Source of the DNA: Methylotenera sp.
Lineage (GTDB): Bacteria > Pseudomonadota > Gammaproteobacteria > Burkholderiales > Methylophilaceae
NCBI GenBank assembly: GCA_030652995.1
Contig: JAUSAG010000015.1
Span: 55,111 to 119,110 of the forward strand
Direction of reading: 5' to 3'
Length of the DNA stretch: 64,000 nucleotides
A program made the translations under genes and the position numbers. This document shows, piece by piece, positions 47,576-58,091 of the stretch. Below the pieces are notes generated by a model that saw nothing but the letters and a program-made list of their open reading frames with translations, ran no database searches and had not been told where the DNA came from. Position 1 is the first letter of the stretch, and each line of letters begins with the position of its first letter.

Positions 47576-47684
47576 GTTACCATGACGGTTCCCTGAGCTT
47601 GACGAAGGGTGGTGAAAATCTACCTTCTTATTCAATTCACTAATACCCTTCGACAAACTCAGGGTGCAGTCGTCATGGTGAAAT
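47576..47684. repeat. Long imperfect inverted repeat containing CCCTTCGACAAACTCAGGG-type palindromic unit
   Basis: ACCATGACGGTTCCCTGAGCTTGACGAAGGG ... CCCTTCGACAAACTCAGGGTGCAGTCGTCATGGT. Confidence 0.8.
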
Positions 47685-47693
47685 CTAAGCATG

Positions 47694-49823
47694 TTAACCT
47701 GCCAACTTAGATAAATCGGCCACGCGGTTCATCGCTTGGTGCAACGTTGCTAATAAACCAAGGCGATTTGCCTTGAGCGCTGGGTCATCTGCATTCACCA
47801 TCACGTTGTCGAAGAAGTCATCTACGGGTGCTTTTAATGCGGCAAGTGCTGAAAGTGAGGCCGTGTAATCACCGCTTTCAAACAGTTTATCCGCTTCTGG
47901 TTTTACTAGACTCAAAGCGGTGTTGAGCGCAATTTCGGCAGGCTCTTGCAGTAAGTTAGCATTTACTTCAGCCTTCACTTCGCCTTCTGCTTTTTTCAGA
48001 ATGTTACTGATGCGCTTGTTGGCAGCAGCGAGAGCAGGTGCCTCGGCTAACTCAGAGAATGTACTTACAGCAGCAAGACGTTGAGGCACTTCACTTAACA
48101 TTGCGGGGTCAAGTGATAGCACTGCATCTACGTCTTGTGGCGTTGCACCTTGATCGCGTAAGTTGACGCTTAGGCGGTCAAAACAAAACTCTTTAATGGC
48201 TTGTATTGTTGATGTGTTGTTGCCAGATTCATTAGAAAATTCTGAGAGTACATTTTGAATAAGCGTTTCAAATGGTAAGGGCAATTTGCTTTCAATCAGC
48301 ATACGGATAATACCTAATGCCTGGCGACGAAGGGCAAACGGGTCTTTATCGCCAGTGGGTTTCTCGCCGATGCTAAATAGTCCGACCAAGGTTTCCAGTT
48401 TGTCTGCCAATGCTACGGCGATCCCTACCTGATTGCGGGGTAAATCATCACCAGCAAAACGTGGTTTGTAGTGGTCTTCAATCGCAAAGGCGACGTCATC
48501 TTCCCAACCTTCATGTTGTGCGTAGTAGCGCCCCATGATGCCTTGCAGTTCAGGGAACTCGCCCACCATGTCGGTGAGTAAATCGGTTTTTGCCAACTTT
48601 GCAGCAAAGTCAGCCTTATCGGCTAATGCTTTACCGCCAAGTTGCTCGCCGATAGCTTTGGCTATAGCGCAGACTCTTTGTGTACGCTCTCCTTGTGAGC
48701 CAAGCTTGTTGTGGTAAACCACTTTATTTAAACTGCCAATACGTGATTCCAATGTTTTCTTGCGGTCTTGATCAAAGAAGAATTTAGCATCTGCTAGGCG
48801 TGGGCGTACCACGCGCTCATTACCGCCAATCACGGCACTTGGGTCAGCAGGGTTGATGTTCGAAACAATTAGAAACTTGTTCGTTAGCTTGCCGTCGTTG
48901 TCGAGTAGCGGGAAGTACTTTTGATTCGCCTTCATGGTAAGAATCAAACACTCCTGCGGTACTTCCAAGTAGATTTGTTCAAACTGGCCGAGTAGCACAT
49001 TTGGGCGTTCTACCAGGGCGGTGACTTCATCTAACAGTGCATCATCCTCAATCGGCGTAAGACCTTGCTTAGTAGCTGCAGCATTGAGTTGGCGTTCAAT
49101 CTCGGCACGGCGCTCAGCAAAGCTGGCAATCACTGCGCCTTCGGTTTTAAGTTGCGCGGCATAGGTGTCAGCATTTTTCAAGATAACGGGTGATACTGCG
49201 GCTTCAAACCGGTGACCTTGTGTTTGGTTGCCAGCAGTTAAGCCAAGTACGCTAATGGCGACAATATTTTCACCATGCAATGCAACCAAGCTATGCGCTG
49301 GGCGTACAAAATTAACGCTGCTCCAGCCATCTGCTAATTGATAGGTCATGACTTTCGGAATTGGCAGTTTTTGAATCGCTTCCTCGATGGCTTTTTGCAA
49401 CCCATCGCTAAGTACAGCACCTTGTTGTGTAACTTCTAAGAATAGCGCCTCGCTTTTACCATCCATCTGCTTGGTTAGTCTAGATACGGCAGTTTCATCC
49501 AAGCCCATTCCGTTTAGGCGTTTGATCAGTGCTGGCGTAGCGTTGCCATTAGCATCTAAACCTACACTTACAGGCATGAGTTTTTGTGTGGAGGTTTTAT
49601 CTAGCGCCACCTCAAGAATTTGAGTGGCATGCACAGCCAAACGGCGCGGCGAAGCATAAGCCGTTACAACGGAATTTTCTGCGCTTAAACCTTGCGCTTT
49701 AAGTGACTCAAATAATACGCTGGAAAAAGCTTCGCCTAGCTTATTTAAAGCTTTAGGCGGTAGTTCTTCTACAAATAGTTCTACGAGTAAATTTTTTTCT
49801 GACATTTTTATATTCCGGTTCAT
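47694..49823 (-). CDS. glyS: Glycine-tRNA ligase beta subunit
   Basis: 709 aa; LLVELFVEELPPKALNKL, KFFFDQDRKKTLESR. Confidence 0.96.
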   Translation of the reverse strand: MNRNIKMSEKNLLVELFVEELPPKALNKLGEAFSSVLFESLKAQGLSAENSVVTAYASPRRLAVHATQILEVALDKTSTQKLMPVSVGLDANGNATPALIKRLNGMGLDETAVSRLTKQMDGKSEALFLEVTQQGAVLSDGLQKAIEEAIQKLPIPKVMTYQLADGWSSVNFVRPAHSLVALHGENIVAISVLGLTAGNQTQGHRFEAAVSPVILKNADTYAAQLKTEGAVIASFAERRAEIERQLNAAATKQGLTPIEDDALLDEVTALVERPNVLLGQFEQIYLEVPQECLILTMKANQKYFPLLDNDGKLTNKFLIVSNINPADPSAVIGGNERVVRPRLADAKFFFDQDRKKTLESRIGSLNKVVYHNKLGSQGERTQRVCAIAKAIGEQLGGKALADKADFAAKLAKTDLLTDMVGEFPELQGIMGRYYAQHEGWEDDVAFAIEDHYKPRFAGDDLPRNQVGIAVALADKLETLVGLFSIGEKPTGDKDPFALRRQALGIIRMLIESKLPLPFETLIQNVLSEFSNESGNNTSTIQAIKEFCFDRLSVNLRDQGATPQDVDAVLSLDPAMLSEVPQRLAAVSTFSELAEAPALAAANKRISNILKKAEGEVKAEVNANLLQEPAEIALNTALSLVKPEADKLFESGDYTASLSALAALKAPVDDFFDNVMVNADDPALKANRLGLLATLHQAMNRVADLSKLAG

Positions 49824-49850
49824 GTACCACAGGCACTTCGATTTTTTAAG
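49824..49850. repeat. 27-nt repeat flanking glyQ, copy 1
   Basis: GTACCACAGGCACTTCGATTTTTTAAG; 25/27 match to 50980-51006. Confidence 0.8.
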
Positions 49851-49918
49851 GATTAAATTACTTAAAAAAATCGTCTGTATTCGTGCAAAAGATTGCGCGA
49901 ATTCTTAACCCCTACAGG

Positions 49919-50857
49919 TTACGCTGCTTCTTTTTTCTTTAAATCCGCTAACACTTCATCCGCCCAATCTTTTGGTGCCATCGGGAAGCCCAATCTAGCA
50001 CGGCTATCCAAGTAACTTGCGGCAACAGAGCGGGCCAAGTTACGAATGCGTCCGATATAACCGGCGCGCTCAGTCACAGAAATCGCACCGCGTGCATCCA
50101 GCAAATTAAACGTATGTGCTGCTTTAAGCACTTGTTCATAAGCTGGAAGGGCGAGTTTATTTTCAACTAAGTGTTGTGCCTGTTTTTCATACGCATTAAA
50201 TGCGGTAAACAAAAACTCGGCATCCGAATGTTCAAAGTTGTAGGCACTTTGTTCTTGTTCATTTTGCAGATACACGTCACCGTAGCTTAAACGCTCTCCA
50301 TTTAAACCCGTTGTCCAGGTTAAATCATAAACGTTATCCACTCCTTGCAGATACATAGCTAAGCGCTCTAAGCCGTAAGTAATTTCACCCGTAATCGGCT
50401 TGCAGTTAATGCCACCCACTTGCTGAAAATAGGTGAATTGTGTGACCTCCATACCGTTCAACCAAACTTCCCAACCTAAGCCCCATGCACCTAGCGTTGG
50501 ATTTTCCCAGTCGTCTTCTACAAACCGGATATCATTCTTTTTTAAGTCAAAGCCAAGTGCCTCAAGAGAGCCTAAATAAAGCGCTAAAATATCGGCAGGT
50601 GCGGGTTTGAGAACTACTTGAAATTGGTAGTAGTGCTGCAAGCGATTTGGATTTTCACCATAACGGCCATCTTTAGGGCGGCGACTGGGCTGTACGTAGG
50701 CGGCTCTCCATGGCTCTGGGCCGAGTGAGCGTAGAAAGGTCGCGGTGTGCGATGTCCCCGCGCCGACTTCCATGTCGTAAGATTGCAACAAGGCGCAACC
50801 GCGTTCAGACCAGTAGTTTTGTAGCGTGAGAATAATTTGTTGAAATGTTAAAGCCAT
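49919..50857 (-). CDS. glyQ: Glycine-tRNA ligase alpha subunit
   Basis: 312 aa; [35 protein letters not shown]. Confidence 0.97.
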   Translation of the reverse strand: MALTFQQIILTLQNYWSERGCALLQSYDMEVGAGTSHTATFLRSLGPEPWRAAYVQPSRRPKDGRYGENPNRLQHYYQFQVVLKPAPADILALYLGSLEALGFDLKKNDIRFVEDDWENPTLGAWGLGWEVWLNGMEVTQFTYFQQVGGINCKPITGEITYGLERLAMYLQGVDNVYDLTWTTGLNGERLSYGDVYLQNEQEQSAYNFEHSDAEFLFTAFNAYEKQAQHLVENKLALPAYEQVLKAAHTFNLLDARGAISVTERAGYIGRIRNLARSVAASYLDSRARLGFPMAPKDWADEVLADLKKKEAA

Positions 50858-50979
50858 GATGGTTTGATTAAACTTAAATGGTTGCTAAATGGGCGAAAAG
50901 GTGGATTTTACTTTGTTTTTCAGTCAAACCAAAGGTTTTAACTTGATGATTTAAGGGCGCCTCTATTAATTCAATTTCC

Positions 50980-51006
50980 GTACCACAGGCACTCCGATTT
51001 TCTAAG
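50980..51006. repeat. 27-nt repeat flanking glyQ, copy 2
   Basis: GTACCACAGGCACTCCGATTTTCTAAG. Confidence 0.8.
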
Positions 51007-51119
51007 CACTAAAGTGCTTGAAAAGTCGCATGTCACGATACTGCGTTGCTCATAAAAAATTATTCCTTACATATCAACCATATGCTGCGTCACAATTTTT
51101 CACTCGCGCCTTGTCTCGC

Positions 51120-52658
51120 TTAACAACTTGAATTATTAGAGTTGCCCTTAATACGTTTCATCGCGTTGCGTCGCCAAACAAATGCAATCACGCTAAAACA
51201 AAAAATAATCAGCGGCCAGTTACCCCAGCGTACATAGGGTGTGGTGCCTTCGTAGCCTTGCGCTATGCCATTGAGTGTGGTTTGTGTGAAATGTGGCGCA
51301 TGTGCAAGCACGTAGCCTTTGTGATTGATGATGGCGGTGGCGCCCGTATTGGTGGCGCGTAACATCATGCGCCCAGTTTCGAGCGCGCGTGCTTGCGAAA
51401 ACTGCATGTGCTGATCAGCCGCATATGAAGTGCCGTACCACGCATCGTTGCTCACATTTACTAGCAGGGTGGCGGCCGGTAATTGGCGGATAATTTCTTC
51501 GCCAAAGACATCTTCATAGCAAATATTGACCGCAACTTTCTCACCTGCAATCGACATGGGTTGTTGGTACTTGTCACCGCGCGATAAATCGCTTAACGGC
51601 ATGTTGAGTAAGTCGCGGTATATCCAGCCAAAGGCCATTTTAAATGGTATAAACTCACCAAACGGTACGAGGTGTGATTTACGATACACTGCAGATTTTG
51701 AGCTACCTAGGCTGAATGTGCTGTTAAAGTATTCACCATTTTCACGTTCTACTAGCCCAAGCAAAATATCGCCGTTATTTTTGATGGCATGTTGCTGTAA
51801 TCGGATGCCAATATCAGCTGGAAGCTCGCTTGATAATACTGGGAGGGCGGTTTCTGGCATGATGATCAATTTAGCCGGGCTTGACTCTGCCATGGTGAGG
51901 TATCGGTTGAGCGTTTGATTGGCGATTTCAGGATCCCATTTCATATCTTGCGCGATATTGCCTTGCAATAAACTCACGCTGAGCGCGTTGCCATGCGGGG
52001 CAGTCCATTCAACCAGTTTCAATAATTGACCTGAAACAATAATGAGTATTAGCGCGAAAATGCCGTTTCGGCGCAAATTCATGGGTGCTGGTTTTTTGGC
52101 AAGCCAGAAGGCAACCAAGCTGGCAATAAATACGGCAATCAGGGTCACACCGTACACGCCGGTTATGGGCATGTAGCCGGCTAATGGACTATACGGCACT
52201 TGGCTGTAACCGATAGTTAGCCATGGAAATCCAGTAAAAATCCAGCTTCTTGCCCAGTCGGATAATGCCCAGAATATAGGGATGGCAATGATCATTATGC
52301 CAGGATTATTGTTAGAAAGACGTTTACTGAGTGCGCCGACTGCGGCAGGAAATAATGCCATAAATGCGGCCAAGACAAAGGTTGAAAATACCGCCATAAG
52401 GCTTGGCATGCCACCAAATGTGTGCAAACTAATGTAGATCCAGTAGATACCTGTGCCAAATAAGCCCAAACCATACACAAAGCCGTCAAGTGCGGCCTGC
52501 TTGGGGCTGTCAGTCAGATACCAGAAATAACATAAGCCTATCAGTGAAACGATACTGGCGGGGTAAAAGTAAAATGGTGAAAAACCTAATACGCAAAATG
52601 CGCCGAGCATAAGTAAGGATAATAATTTAAGCAATTTGTGCATAGTAAATAATGACAT
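51120..52658 (-). CDS. lnt: Apolipoprotein N-acyltransferase
   Basis: 512 aa; nitrilase-like catalytic regions MPETALPVL, VNICYEDVFGEEI, NVSNDAWYG. Confidence 0.95.
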   Translation of the reverse strand: MSLFTMHKLLKLLSLLMLGAFCVLGFSPFYFYPASIVSLIGLCYFWYLTDSPKQAALDGFVYGLGLFGTGIYWIYISLHTFGGMPSLMAVFSTFVLAAFMALFPAAVGALSKRLSNNNPGIMIIAIPIFWALSDWARSWIFTGFPWLTIGYSQVPYSPLAGYMPITGVYGVTLIAVFIASLVAFWLAKKPAPMNLRRNGIFALILIIVSGQLLKLVEWTAPHGNALSVSLLQGNIAQDMKWDPEIANQTLNRYLTMAESSPAKLIIMPETALPVLSSELPADIGIRLQQHAIKNNGDILLGLVERENGEYFNSTFSLGSSKSAVYRKSHLVPFGEFIPFKMAFGWIYRDLLNMPLSDLSRGDKYQQPMSIAGEKVAVNICYEDVFGEEIIRQLPAATLLVNVSNDAWYGTSYAADQHMQFSQARALETGRMMLRATNTGATAIINHKGYVLAHAPHFTQTTLNGIAQGYEGTTPYVRWGNWPLIIFCFSVIAFVWRRNAMKRIKGNSNNSSC

Positions 52659-52829
52659 GGGCCCAATTGTAGCTTGTTACGGCTTTAGATAACAAAAATT
52701 AACATTAAATCAGCGCGCCAAGATTGACATTCTAGATGCTTAAGCCCTATATTAAGTCTGCAAAAGCATTACATTACTTGCTGGAAAGCGTTAAATTAAA
52801 TATGAATGATTTTATTAAGGGAGATAGGG

Positions 52830-53252
52830 ATGAGTATAGCGTCAGAATTTAAACAATTTGCTTTAAAAGGCAATGTCATGGATTTAGCCGTGGGTGTCAT
52901 TATTGGCGCCGCGTTCGGGAAAATTGTCGATTCATTAGTGGGCGATATTATTATGCCGCTGATTGGAAAAATTATTGGCAGTGTGGATTTTACTAATATG
53001 TTTGTTGCATTAGCTGCAATTCCAGAAGGTAACGTGGGTACTTATGCCGCATTAAAAGCAGCAGGTGTCCCAATGTTGGCTTACGGTAACTTTTTAACGA
53101 TCGTCATTAACTTTGCTATTCTTGCATTTGTGATATTTATGTTAGTTAAACAAATGAATCGACTCAAAAAAGCCGAGGCCGCCGCAGCTCCTGCACCAAC
53201 ACCTGAAGATGTTGTGTTGTTGCGTGAGATTCGTGACGCATTGAAAAAGTAA
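52830..53252 (+). CDS. mscL: Large-conductance mechanosensitive channel
   Basis: [46 protein letters not shown]. Confidence 0.97.
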   Translation: MSIASEFKQFALKGNVMDLAVGVIIGAAFGKIVDSLVGDIIMPLIGKIIGSVDFTNMFVALAAIPEGNVGTYAALKAAGVPMLAYGNFLTIVINFAILAFVIFMLVKQMNRLKKAEAAAAPAPTPEDVVLLREIRDALKK

Positions 53253-53292
53253 TGCATCAATATTGAGAGTAGATCTCAAGCGTAAAGAATTA

Positions 53293-53315
53293 AAAAAGGG
53301 CTTAACAGCCCTTTT
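53293..53315. terminator. Intrinsic (bidirectional-looking) terminator
   Basis: AAAAGGGCTTAACAGCCCTTTT between convergent mscL and 53336-53719. Confidence 0.8.
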
Positions 53316-53335
53316 GATTCAATGAAGCGCGTGGT

Positions 53336-53719
53336 TTATTGAGGAAACTCATATTGCTTGCCACTTTCCGGCCCTTCTGCACCATCGTTATTCAAAAATG
53401 CGACCATCACAACTTTGTCGTCAATAAAATCCAGCTCGGTTGTTTCGTAATAAGCACCGTCGGCTGCCGTGTTAATAAAGTGATACAACCAAATAGAAGC
53501 CACCACCTTACCTGACCCTTTGATTTTCACATCATCGGCTTTTGCGGGCTCACCAAGCTGCTCAATTATTTCAGCTTTAGTGAAGCTGTTGATTGCCTTG
53601 ACGAATGCTTGTTCCTCTGTAGGAATCTCAGCTTTGAGGGAGGTATTTTCTTCTGCAACGGCAATCTGGGTGAATGAAATTTGCGCAATAGCCAGCCAAG
53701 CAAGTACTAAATATTTCAT
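53336..53719 (-). CDS. Hypothetical secreted protein
   Basis: 127 aa with signal peptide. Confidence 0.6.
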   Translation of the reverse strand: MKYLVLAWLAIAQISFTQIAVAEENTSLKAEIPTEEQAFVKAINSFTKAEIIEQLGEPAKADDVKIKGSGKVVASIWLYHFINTAADGAYYETTELDFIDDKVVMVAFLNNDGAEGPESGKQYEFPQ

Positions 53720-53839
53720 GATAAACTCCAGTGTAATGTGAGTGGTGTTAACTAAACGGTTAGTGACATCTAAGAGCTAAGGGACTCTGGTTTAGTTCCG
53801 CTGACTTTGCAAGTAGTTCAAGTTTGACTAATAAGTTGG

Positions 53840-54697
53840 CTAAGCCTCATTTACTTCAGTTGCTTTTGATATTATCTCAACCAGAACGCTGTGCAGGCGG
53901 CGGCTATCTGCACGCAACACCTTGATGTGCAGTCCGCTAAATGTAATCTCTTCATTACGTTTAGGTAAATGACCAAATTGATTAACGATTAAGCCGCCAA
54001 TGGTAGAGAATTCTTCATCACTGAAATTTGTGCCGACAATTTCGTTAAAATCGACAATTTCGGTCAGAGCTTTAACGCGATATTGACCGTCAGCATTTTG
54101 GATTACGTTATCTTCGTCTTCGTCGTAATCGTATTCATCTTCAATGTCGCCGACAATTTGCTCTAATACATCTTCAATCGTCACCATGCCAGCCACGCCC
54201 CCGTATTCGTCCACTACAATCGCAATGTGGTTGCGGTTACTGCGAAACTCTTTGAGTAGTATATTTAAACGTTTAGATTCTGGAATAAATACTGTAGGGC
54301 GCAACATGTCGCGGACTTCAAAGTTTTCACCTGCATAATAGCGTAGCAAATCTTTAGCGAGCAAAATGCCAATGACGTCATTTTTGTTGTCTTCAATGAC
54401 AGGGAAGCGTGAGTGAGCTGTTTCAATCACGTGGGGAATAAATACTTCAGGGGCATCGGTGATGTCGATGACATCCATTTGAGAGCGCGGAATCATTATG
54501 TCGCGCACTTGCATTTCACTGACTTGCAACACACCCTCAATCATGGCGAGTGAATCTGCATCCATCAAACTGTTTTCGTAGGCGCCATGTAGCAACTCTA
54601 CTAATTGCTCGCGATCTTCAGGCTCGCGTAATAAAAAATGACTTAAACGTTCTAATAAACTAGGTTTTTCCGACTCGGTAGCCATGCTAAAAGGCAC
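53840..54697 (-). CDS. corC: CorC/HlyC family CBS-domain transporter-associated protein
   Basis: 285 aa; VRDIMIPRSQMDVID, VVDEYGGVAGMVTIEDVLEQIVGDIEDEYD. Confidence 0.93.
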   Translation of the reverse strand: MPFSMATESEKPSLLERLSHFLLREPEDREQLVELLHGAYENSLMDADSLAMIEGVLQVSEMQVRDIMIPRSQMDVIDITDAPEVFIPHVIETAHSRFPVIEDNKNDVIGILLAKDLLRYYAGENFEVRDMLRPTVFIPESKRLNILLKEFRSNRNHIAIVVDEYGGVAGMVTIEDVLEQIVGDIEDEYDYDEDEDNVIQNADGQYRVKALTEIVDFNEIVGTNFSDEEFSTIGGLIVNQFGHLPKRNEEITFSGLHIKVLRADSRRLHSVLVEIISKATEVNEA

Positions 54698-54699
54698 CC

Positions 54700-55137
54700 T
54701 TATGTAATGAGATAAGGAGAAGGATACCCTAATTTTGTGACAATTGCAGTCTCTATCCCTTCCATCAGTTCCGCTTGCGCTTCATTTTCATGGTCATAGC
54801 CATGCAAATGCAAAATGCCGTGTACGGTTAAATGGGCATAATGGGCATGTAATGCCTTATTTTGCGCATTTGCCTCTGCCTCAACCACGGGCGCACAAAT
54901 GATAATGTCACCCATTAAGTGCGGCTCTTCGGTCAGTGAAAACGTGAGTACATTGGTGGCATAGTCTTTGCCGCGATAAGTATTGTTGAGCAAGCGCCCT
55001 TCAGCTTCATCTACGATACGGATGGTGACCTCGGTATCTACACGCAACGTGGCTTTCGCCCACTGACGAAATTGCCGTGCAGTAGGCAGATTGGTCTGAT
55101 TTGATGCGTATTGAATGGATGCGTGTAGTTTAGGCAT
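54700..55137 (-). CDS. ybeY: rRNA maturation RNase YbeY
   Basis: 145 aa; HLTVHGILHLHGYDHENEAQAELME. Confidence 0.95.
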   Translation of the reverse strand: MPKLHASIQYASNQTNLPTARQFRQWAKATLRVDTEVTIRIVDEAEGRLLNNTYRGKDYATNVLTFSLTEEPHLMGDIIICAPVVEAEANAQNKALHAHYAHLTVHGILHLHGYDHENEAQAELMEGIETAIVTKLGYPSPYLIT

Positions 55138-55149
55138 TAAGTTTAATGG

Positions 55150-55563
55150 TTACTTTGATTGCAAGTCTGTGCCATCAGTGTAGGGGAAACGCACATGACC
55201 AAAACGCACGATGAGAATCGCCAACGCAATTAACAGAATCGAGCCTGATAATGCAAACATCGTTTCTGCACTCAGTTCGTGAATGTCTAGCACAAGGAAA
55301 CGCGCCAAAGCGATAATACCGATATAAAGCGGATATCTCACAGGCAGGTTACCGGAACTCAGATAGTGATTGAGCATGGACATCACTTCAAGATACAAAA
55401 ACAGTAGCAATATATCACCAACGGTAATCGCTTGCGCCTCCCAAATGTGGGTAATGGCTTGAACTACTGCAAAAATGGTGGCAATGCCAATCACAATGAG
55501 TACCACTTGTTCCACCACGCTGAGCGCGCGTTGCATTACTTTGCTAAATCGATTGGGTGTCAT
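55150..55563 (-). CDS. psiE: PsiE family phosphate-starvation-inducible protein
   Basis: 137 aa; LLFLYLEVMSMLNHYLSSGNLPVRYPLYIGIIALARFLVLD. Confidence 0.88.
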   Translation of the reverse strand: MTPNRFSKVMQRALSVVEQVVLIVIGIATIFAVVQAITHIWEAQAITVGDILLLFLYLEVMSMLNHYLSSGNLPVRYPLYIGIIALARFLVLDIHELSAETMFALSGSILLIALAILIVRFGHVRFPYTDGTDLQSK

Positions 55564-55675
55564 TTTAATTTTCCCTGCATGAAGAATTGGCAGGTGAGCT
55601 TGCCGGTTATTTTGAACATATCTTGATGTGATTTATACATAAAAGCAAGCAGTATTAAGCAGTTACCTGCTGATA

Positions 55676-56623
55676 TTAACTTTTGTTTTTGAGCTCATAT
55701 TCCTCATAAGCATTTACGATTTTTTGCACCAGTGGATGCCGCACTACATCGCCGGATAAAAAATGCGTCATGGCGATACCTTTGATATCTTTTAAAACCT
55801 TTTGCGCTTCTACCAAACCGCTTTTTTGATGTTTTTGTAAGTCAATTTGCGTTACATCACCGGTAATGACAGCTTTTGTACCAAAACCAATGCGCGTTAA
55901 GAACATTTTCATTTGTTCAGGGGTGGTATTTTGGGCTTCATCCAAAATAATAAAGCTCTGGTTGAGGGTGCGGCCGCGCATGTAGGCAAGCGGGGCAACT
56001 TCAATCGCGCCACGCTCAAACATTTTATTTACGGTATCGTAACCGGCTAAATCGTATAGAGCGTCATACAAAGGGCGTAAATACGGATCAACTTTCTGGT
56101 TTAAATCGCCCGGTAAAAAGCCTAACTTCTCGCCTGCTTCTACCGCGGGGCGCACCAGCACAATGCGTTTAACGCGGTCACGGCTCATCGCGTCTACTGC
56201 ACAGGCAACAGCTAAATAAGTTTTACCAGTACCGGCCGGGCCAATGCCAAATGTAATATCGTGGTCTTGAATTTGTTGCAAATATGCGACTTGGCGCGGT
56301 GTGCGTCCATGTAAGTCACCGCGGCGCGTCATTAGCACGGGCATGGCAGAGGTGGCTACATCTTCAGGTTTTAATTTATCAATTTCGACCAAGCCCAATT
56401 GTATGTCTTCTAACTCAATCGGTTTTTTAGCGCGAATGTAAAAATTCTCAATCAACTGAATAGCAAGGCGTGTGTTTTCTAATTTTCCACTTACGTTAAA
56501 CGTACCGCCACGGCGATTGATATTGACCTCAAGTGCGGTTTCAATTTGCTTGATGTTTTCATCCAGCGCGCCACAGAGGTTAGCTAGGCGGGCGTTATCT
56601 TCGGGTTGTAAGGTGATTTCCAT
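55676..56623 (-). CDS. phoH: PhoH family protein
   Basis: 315 aa; TFGIGPAGTGKTYLAVACAVDA, FIILDEAQNTTPEQMKMFLTRIGFGTKAVITGD. Confidence 0.95.
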   Translation of the reverse strand: MEITLQPEDNARLANLCGALDENIKQIETALEVNINRRGGTFNVSGKLENTRLAIQLIENFYIRAKKPIELEDIQLGLVEIDKLKPEDVATSAMPVLMTRRGDLHGRTPRQVAYLQQIQDHDITFGIGPAGTGKTYLAVACAVDAMSRDRVKRIVLVRPAVEAGEKLGFLPGDLNQKVDPYLRPLYDALYDLAGYDTVNKMFERGAIEVAPLAYMRGRTLNQSFIILDEAQNTTPEQMKMFLTRIGFGTKAVITGDVTQIDLQKHQKSGLVEAQKVLKDIKGIAMTHFLSGDVVRHPLVQKIVNAYEEYELKNKS

Positions 56624-56636
56624 AATTAAATAAGAC

Positions 56637-57995
56637 CTAAATGATTTCGCCTAATAAGCGGCGCGGGTTTGAGGCATCGGTAATTTTTACATGTACAAAT
56701 TGATGAATCAGGCCGGCGTCACCCGCAATGTCCACCACGCGATTATTATCTGTTTTGCCTGCCAGTAAGCCACTGTCTTTCCATGATGTGCCTTCAATAA
56801 GCACGCGTTGTGTGGTGTCTAACATAGACTCTGAGATGGCTTTGGCTTGCGCCTCGTTAATGGTTTGCAGTTTAGTTAAGCGTGCTAATTTAACCTCTTG
56901 CGGGGTGTCATCTTTCAAAAATGCAGCGGGCGTGCCAGGGCGCGGACTATATAAAAAGCTGAAACTGGCATCAAAACCAACGTCTTGCATCAATTTGATC
57001 GTCGCTTCAAAATCGCTTTCTGTTTCCCCTGGGAAGCCAATAATAAAGTCAGAGGTAAACGTTAAATGAGGGCTGGCAACGCGCAACTTACGAATGATTG
57101 ATTTGAATTGCAATACGGTGTAATTGCGCTTCATCGCCATTAAAATACGGTCGGAACCCGCTTGTACAGGTAAATGCAACTGTAGTGCCAATTTTGGAAT
57201 GTTAGCAAAACAATCAATCAGCCTTTGATTCATCTCATTGGGGTGGCTTGTAGTGAAACGGATGCGTTCTATTTGCGGGATTTCAGCAATGGTCTCAATC
57301 AGCATCGCCAAATCGGCTTCAACGCCATCATACTCAGTACGGTAAGCATTCACATTTTGACCGAGCAGGGTGATTTCTTTTACACCTTGTTCTGCCAGTT
57401 GTATCGCTTCTGTCAAAATATCTGCAAATGGGCGTGAAACTTCTTCTCCGCGCGTATAGGGCACTACGCAAAAACTGCAGTACTTGCTACAGCCTTCCAT
57501 AATGCTTAAAAATGCGCTAACGCCTTCTACACGTGGTGGTGGCAGGTGGTCAAATTTTTCAATCTCAGGAAAGCTGATATCCACTTGCGATACATGGCTG
57601 GCTTGGCTTTTTTTAATCATCTCAGGCAAGCGGTGTAATGTTTGCGGGCCAAATACCACATCTACATACGGCGCACGCTTGATGATGTTGTCGCCTTCTT
57701 GGCTAGCTACGCAGCCACCTACGCCAATAATTAAATTAGGATTTTTTGCTTTAAGCGGAATAAATCGACCCAAATGACTGAATACTTTATCTTCTGCTTT
57801 TTCACGTACCGAGCAAGTGTTAAGCAAAATTACATCAGCATCTTCAGGTGTCAGTGTTTCTACCATGCCATCAGATGACGCAAGCATATCTGCCATGCGC
57901 GATGAATCGTACTCGTTCATTTGGCAACCGAAGGTTTTAATGAAGACTTTTTTAGCTGCAGCTTTTTTGGGAGTGTTCAATGGTTTGATGCTCAA
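56637..57995 (-). CDS. miaB: tRNA (N6-isopentenyladenosine-C2)-methylthiotransferase
   Basis: 452 aa; [35 protein letters not shown]. Confidence 0.97.
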   Translation of the reverse strand: MSIKPLNTPKKAAAKKVFIKTFGCQMNEYDSSRMADMLASSDGMVETLTPEDADVILLNTCSVREKAEDKVFSHLGRFIPLKAKNPNLIIGVGGCVASQEGDNIIKRAPYVDVVFGPQTLHRLPEMIKKSQASHVSQVDISFPEIEKFDHLPPPRVEGVSAFLSIMEGCSKYCSFCVVPYTRGEEVSRPFADILTEAIQLAEQGVKEITLLGQNVNAYRTEYDGVEADLAMLIETIAEIPQIERIRFTTSHPNEMNQRLIDCFANIPKLALQLHLPVQAGSDRILMAMKRNYTVLQFKSIIRKLRVASPHLTFTSDFIIGFPGETESDFEATIKLMQDVGFDASFSFLYSPRPGTPAAFLKDDTPQEVKLARLTKLQTINEAQAKAISESMLDTTQRVLIEGTSWKDSGLLAGKTDNNRVVDIAGDAGLIHQFVHVKITDASNPRRLLGEII

Positions 57996-58091
57996 TTTTA
58001 AAGTGCAATTTTAGCGTATTTGGTCATTAGCTACACACAAAGTTACTGAGTCACAGGTAAAATAGATGCATCCTAATACCTGTACTTCCAC

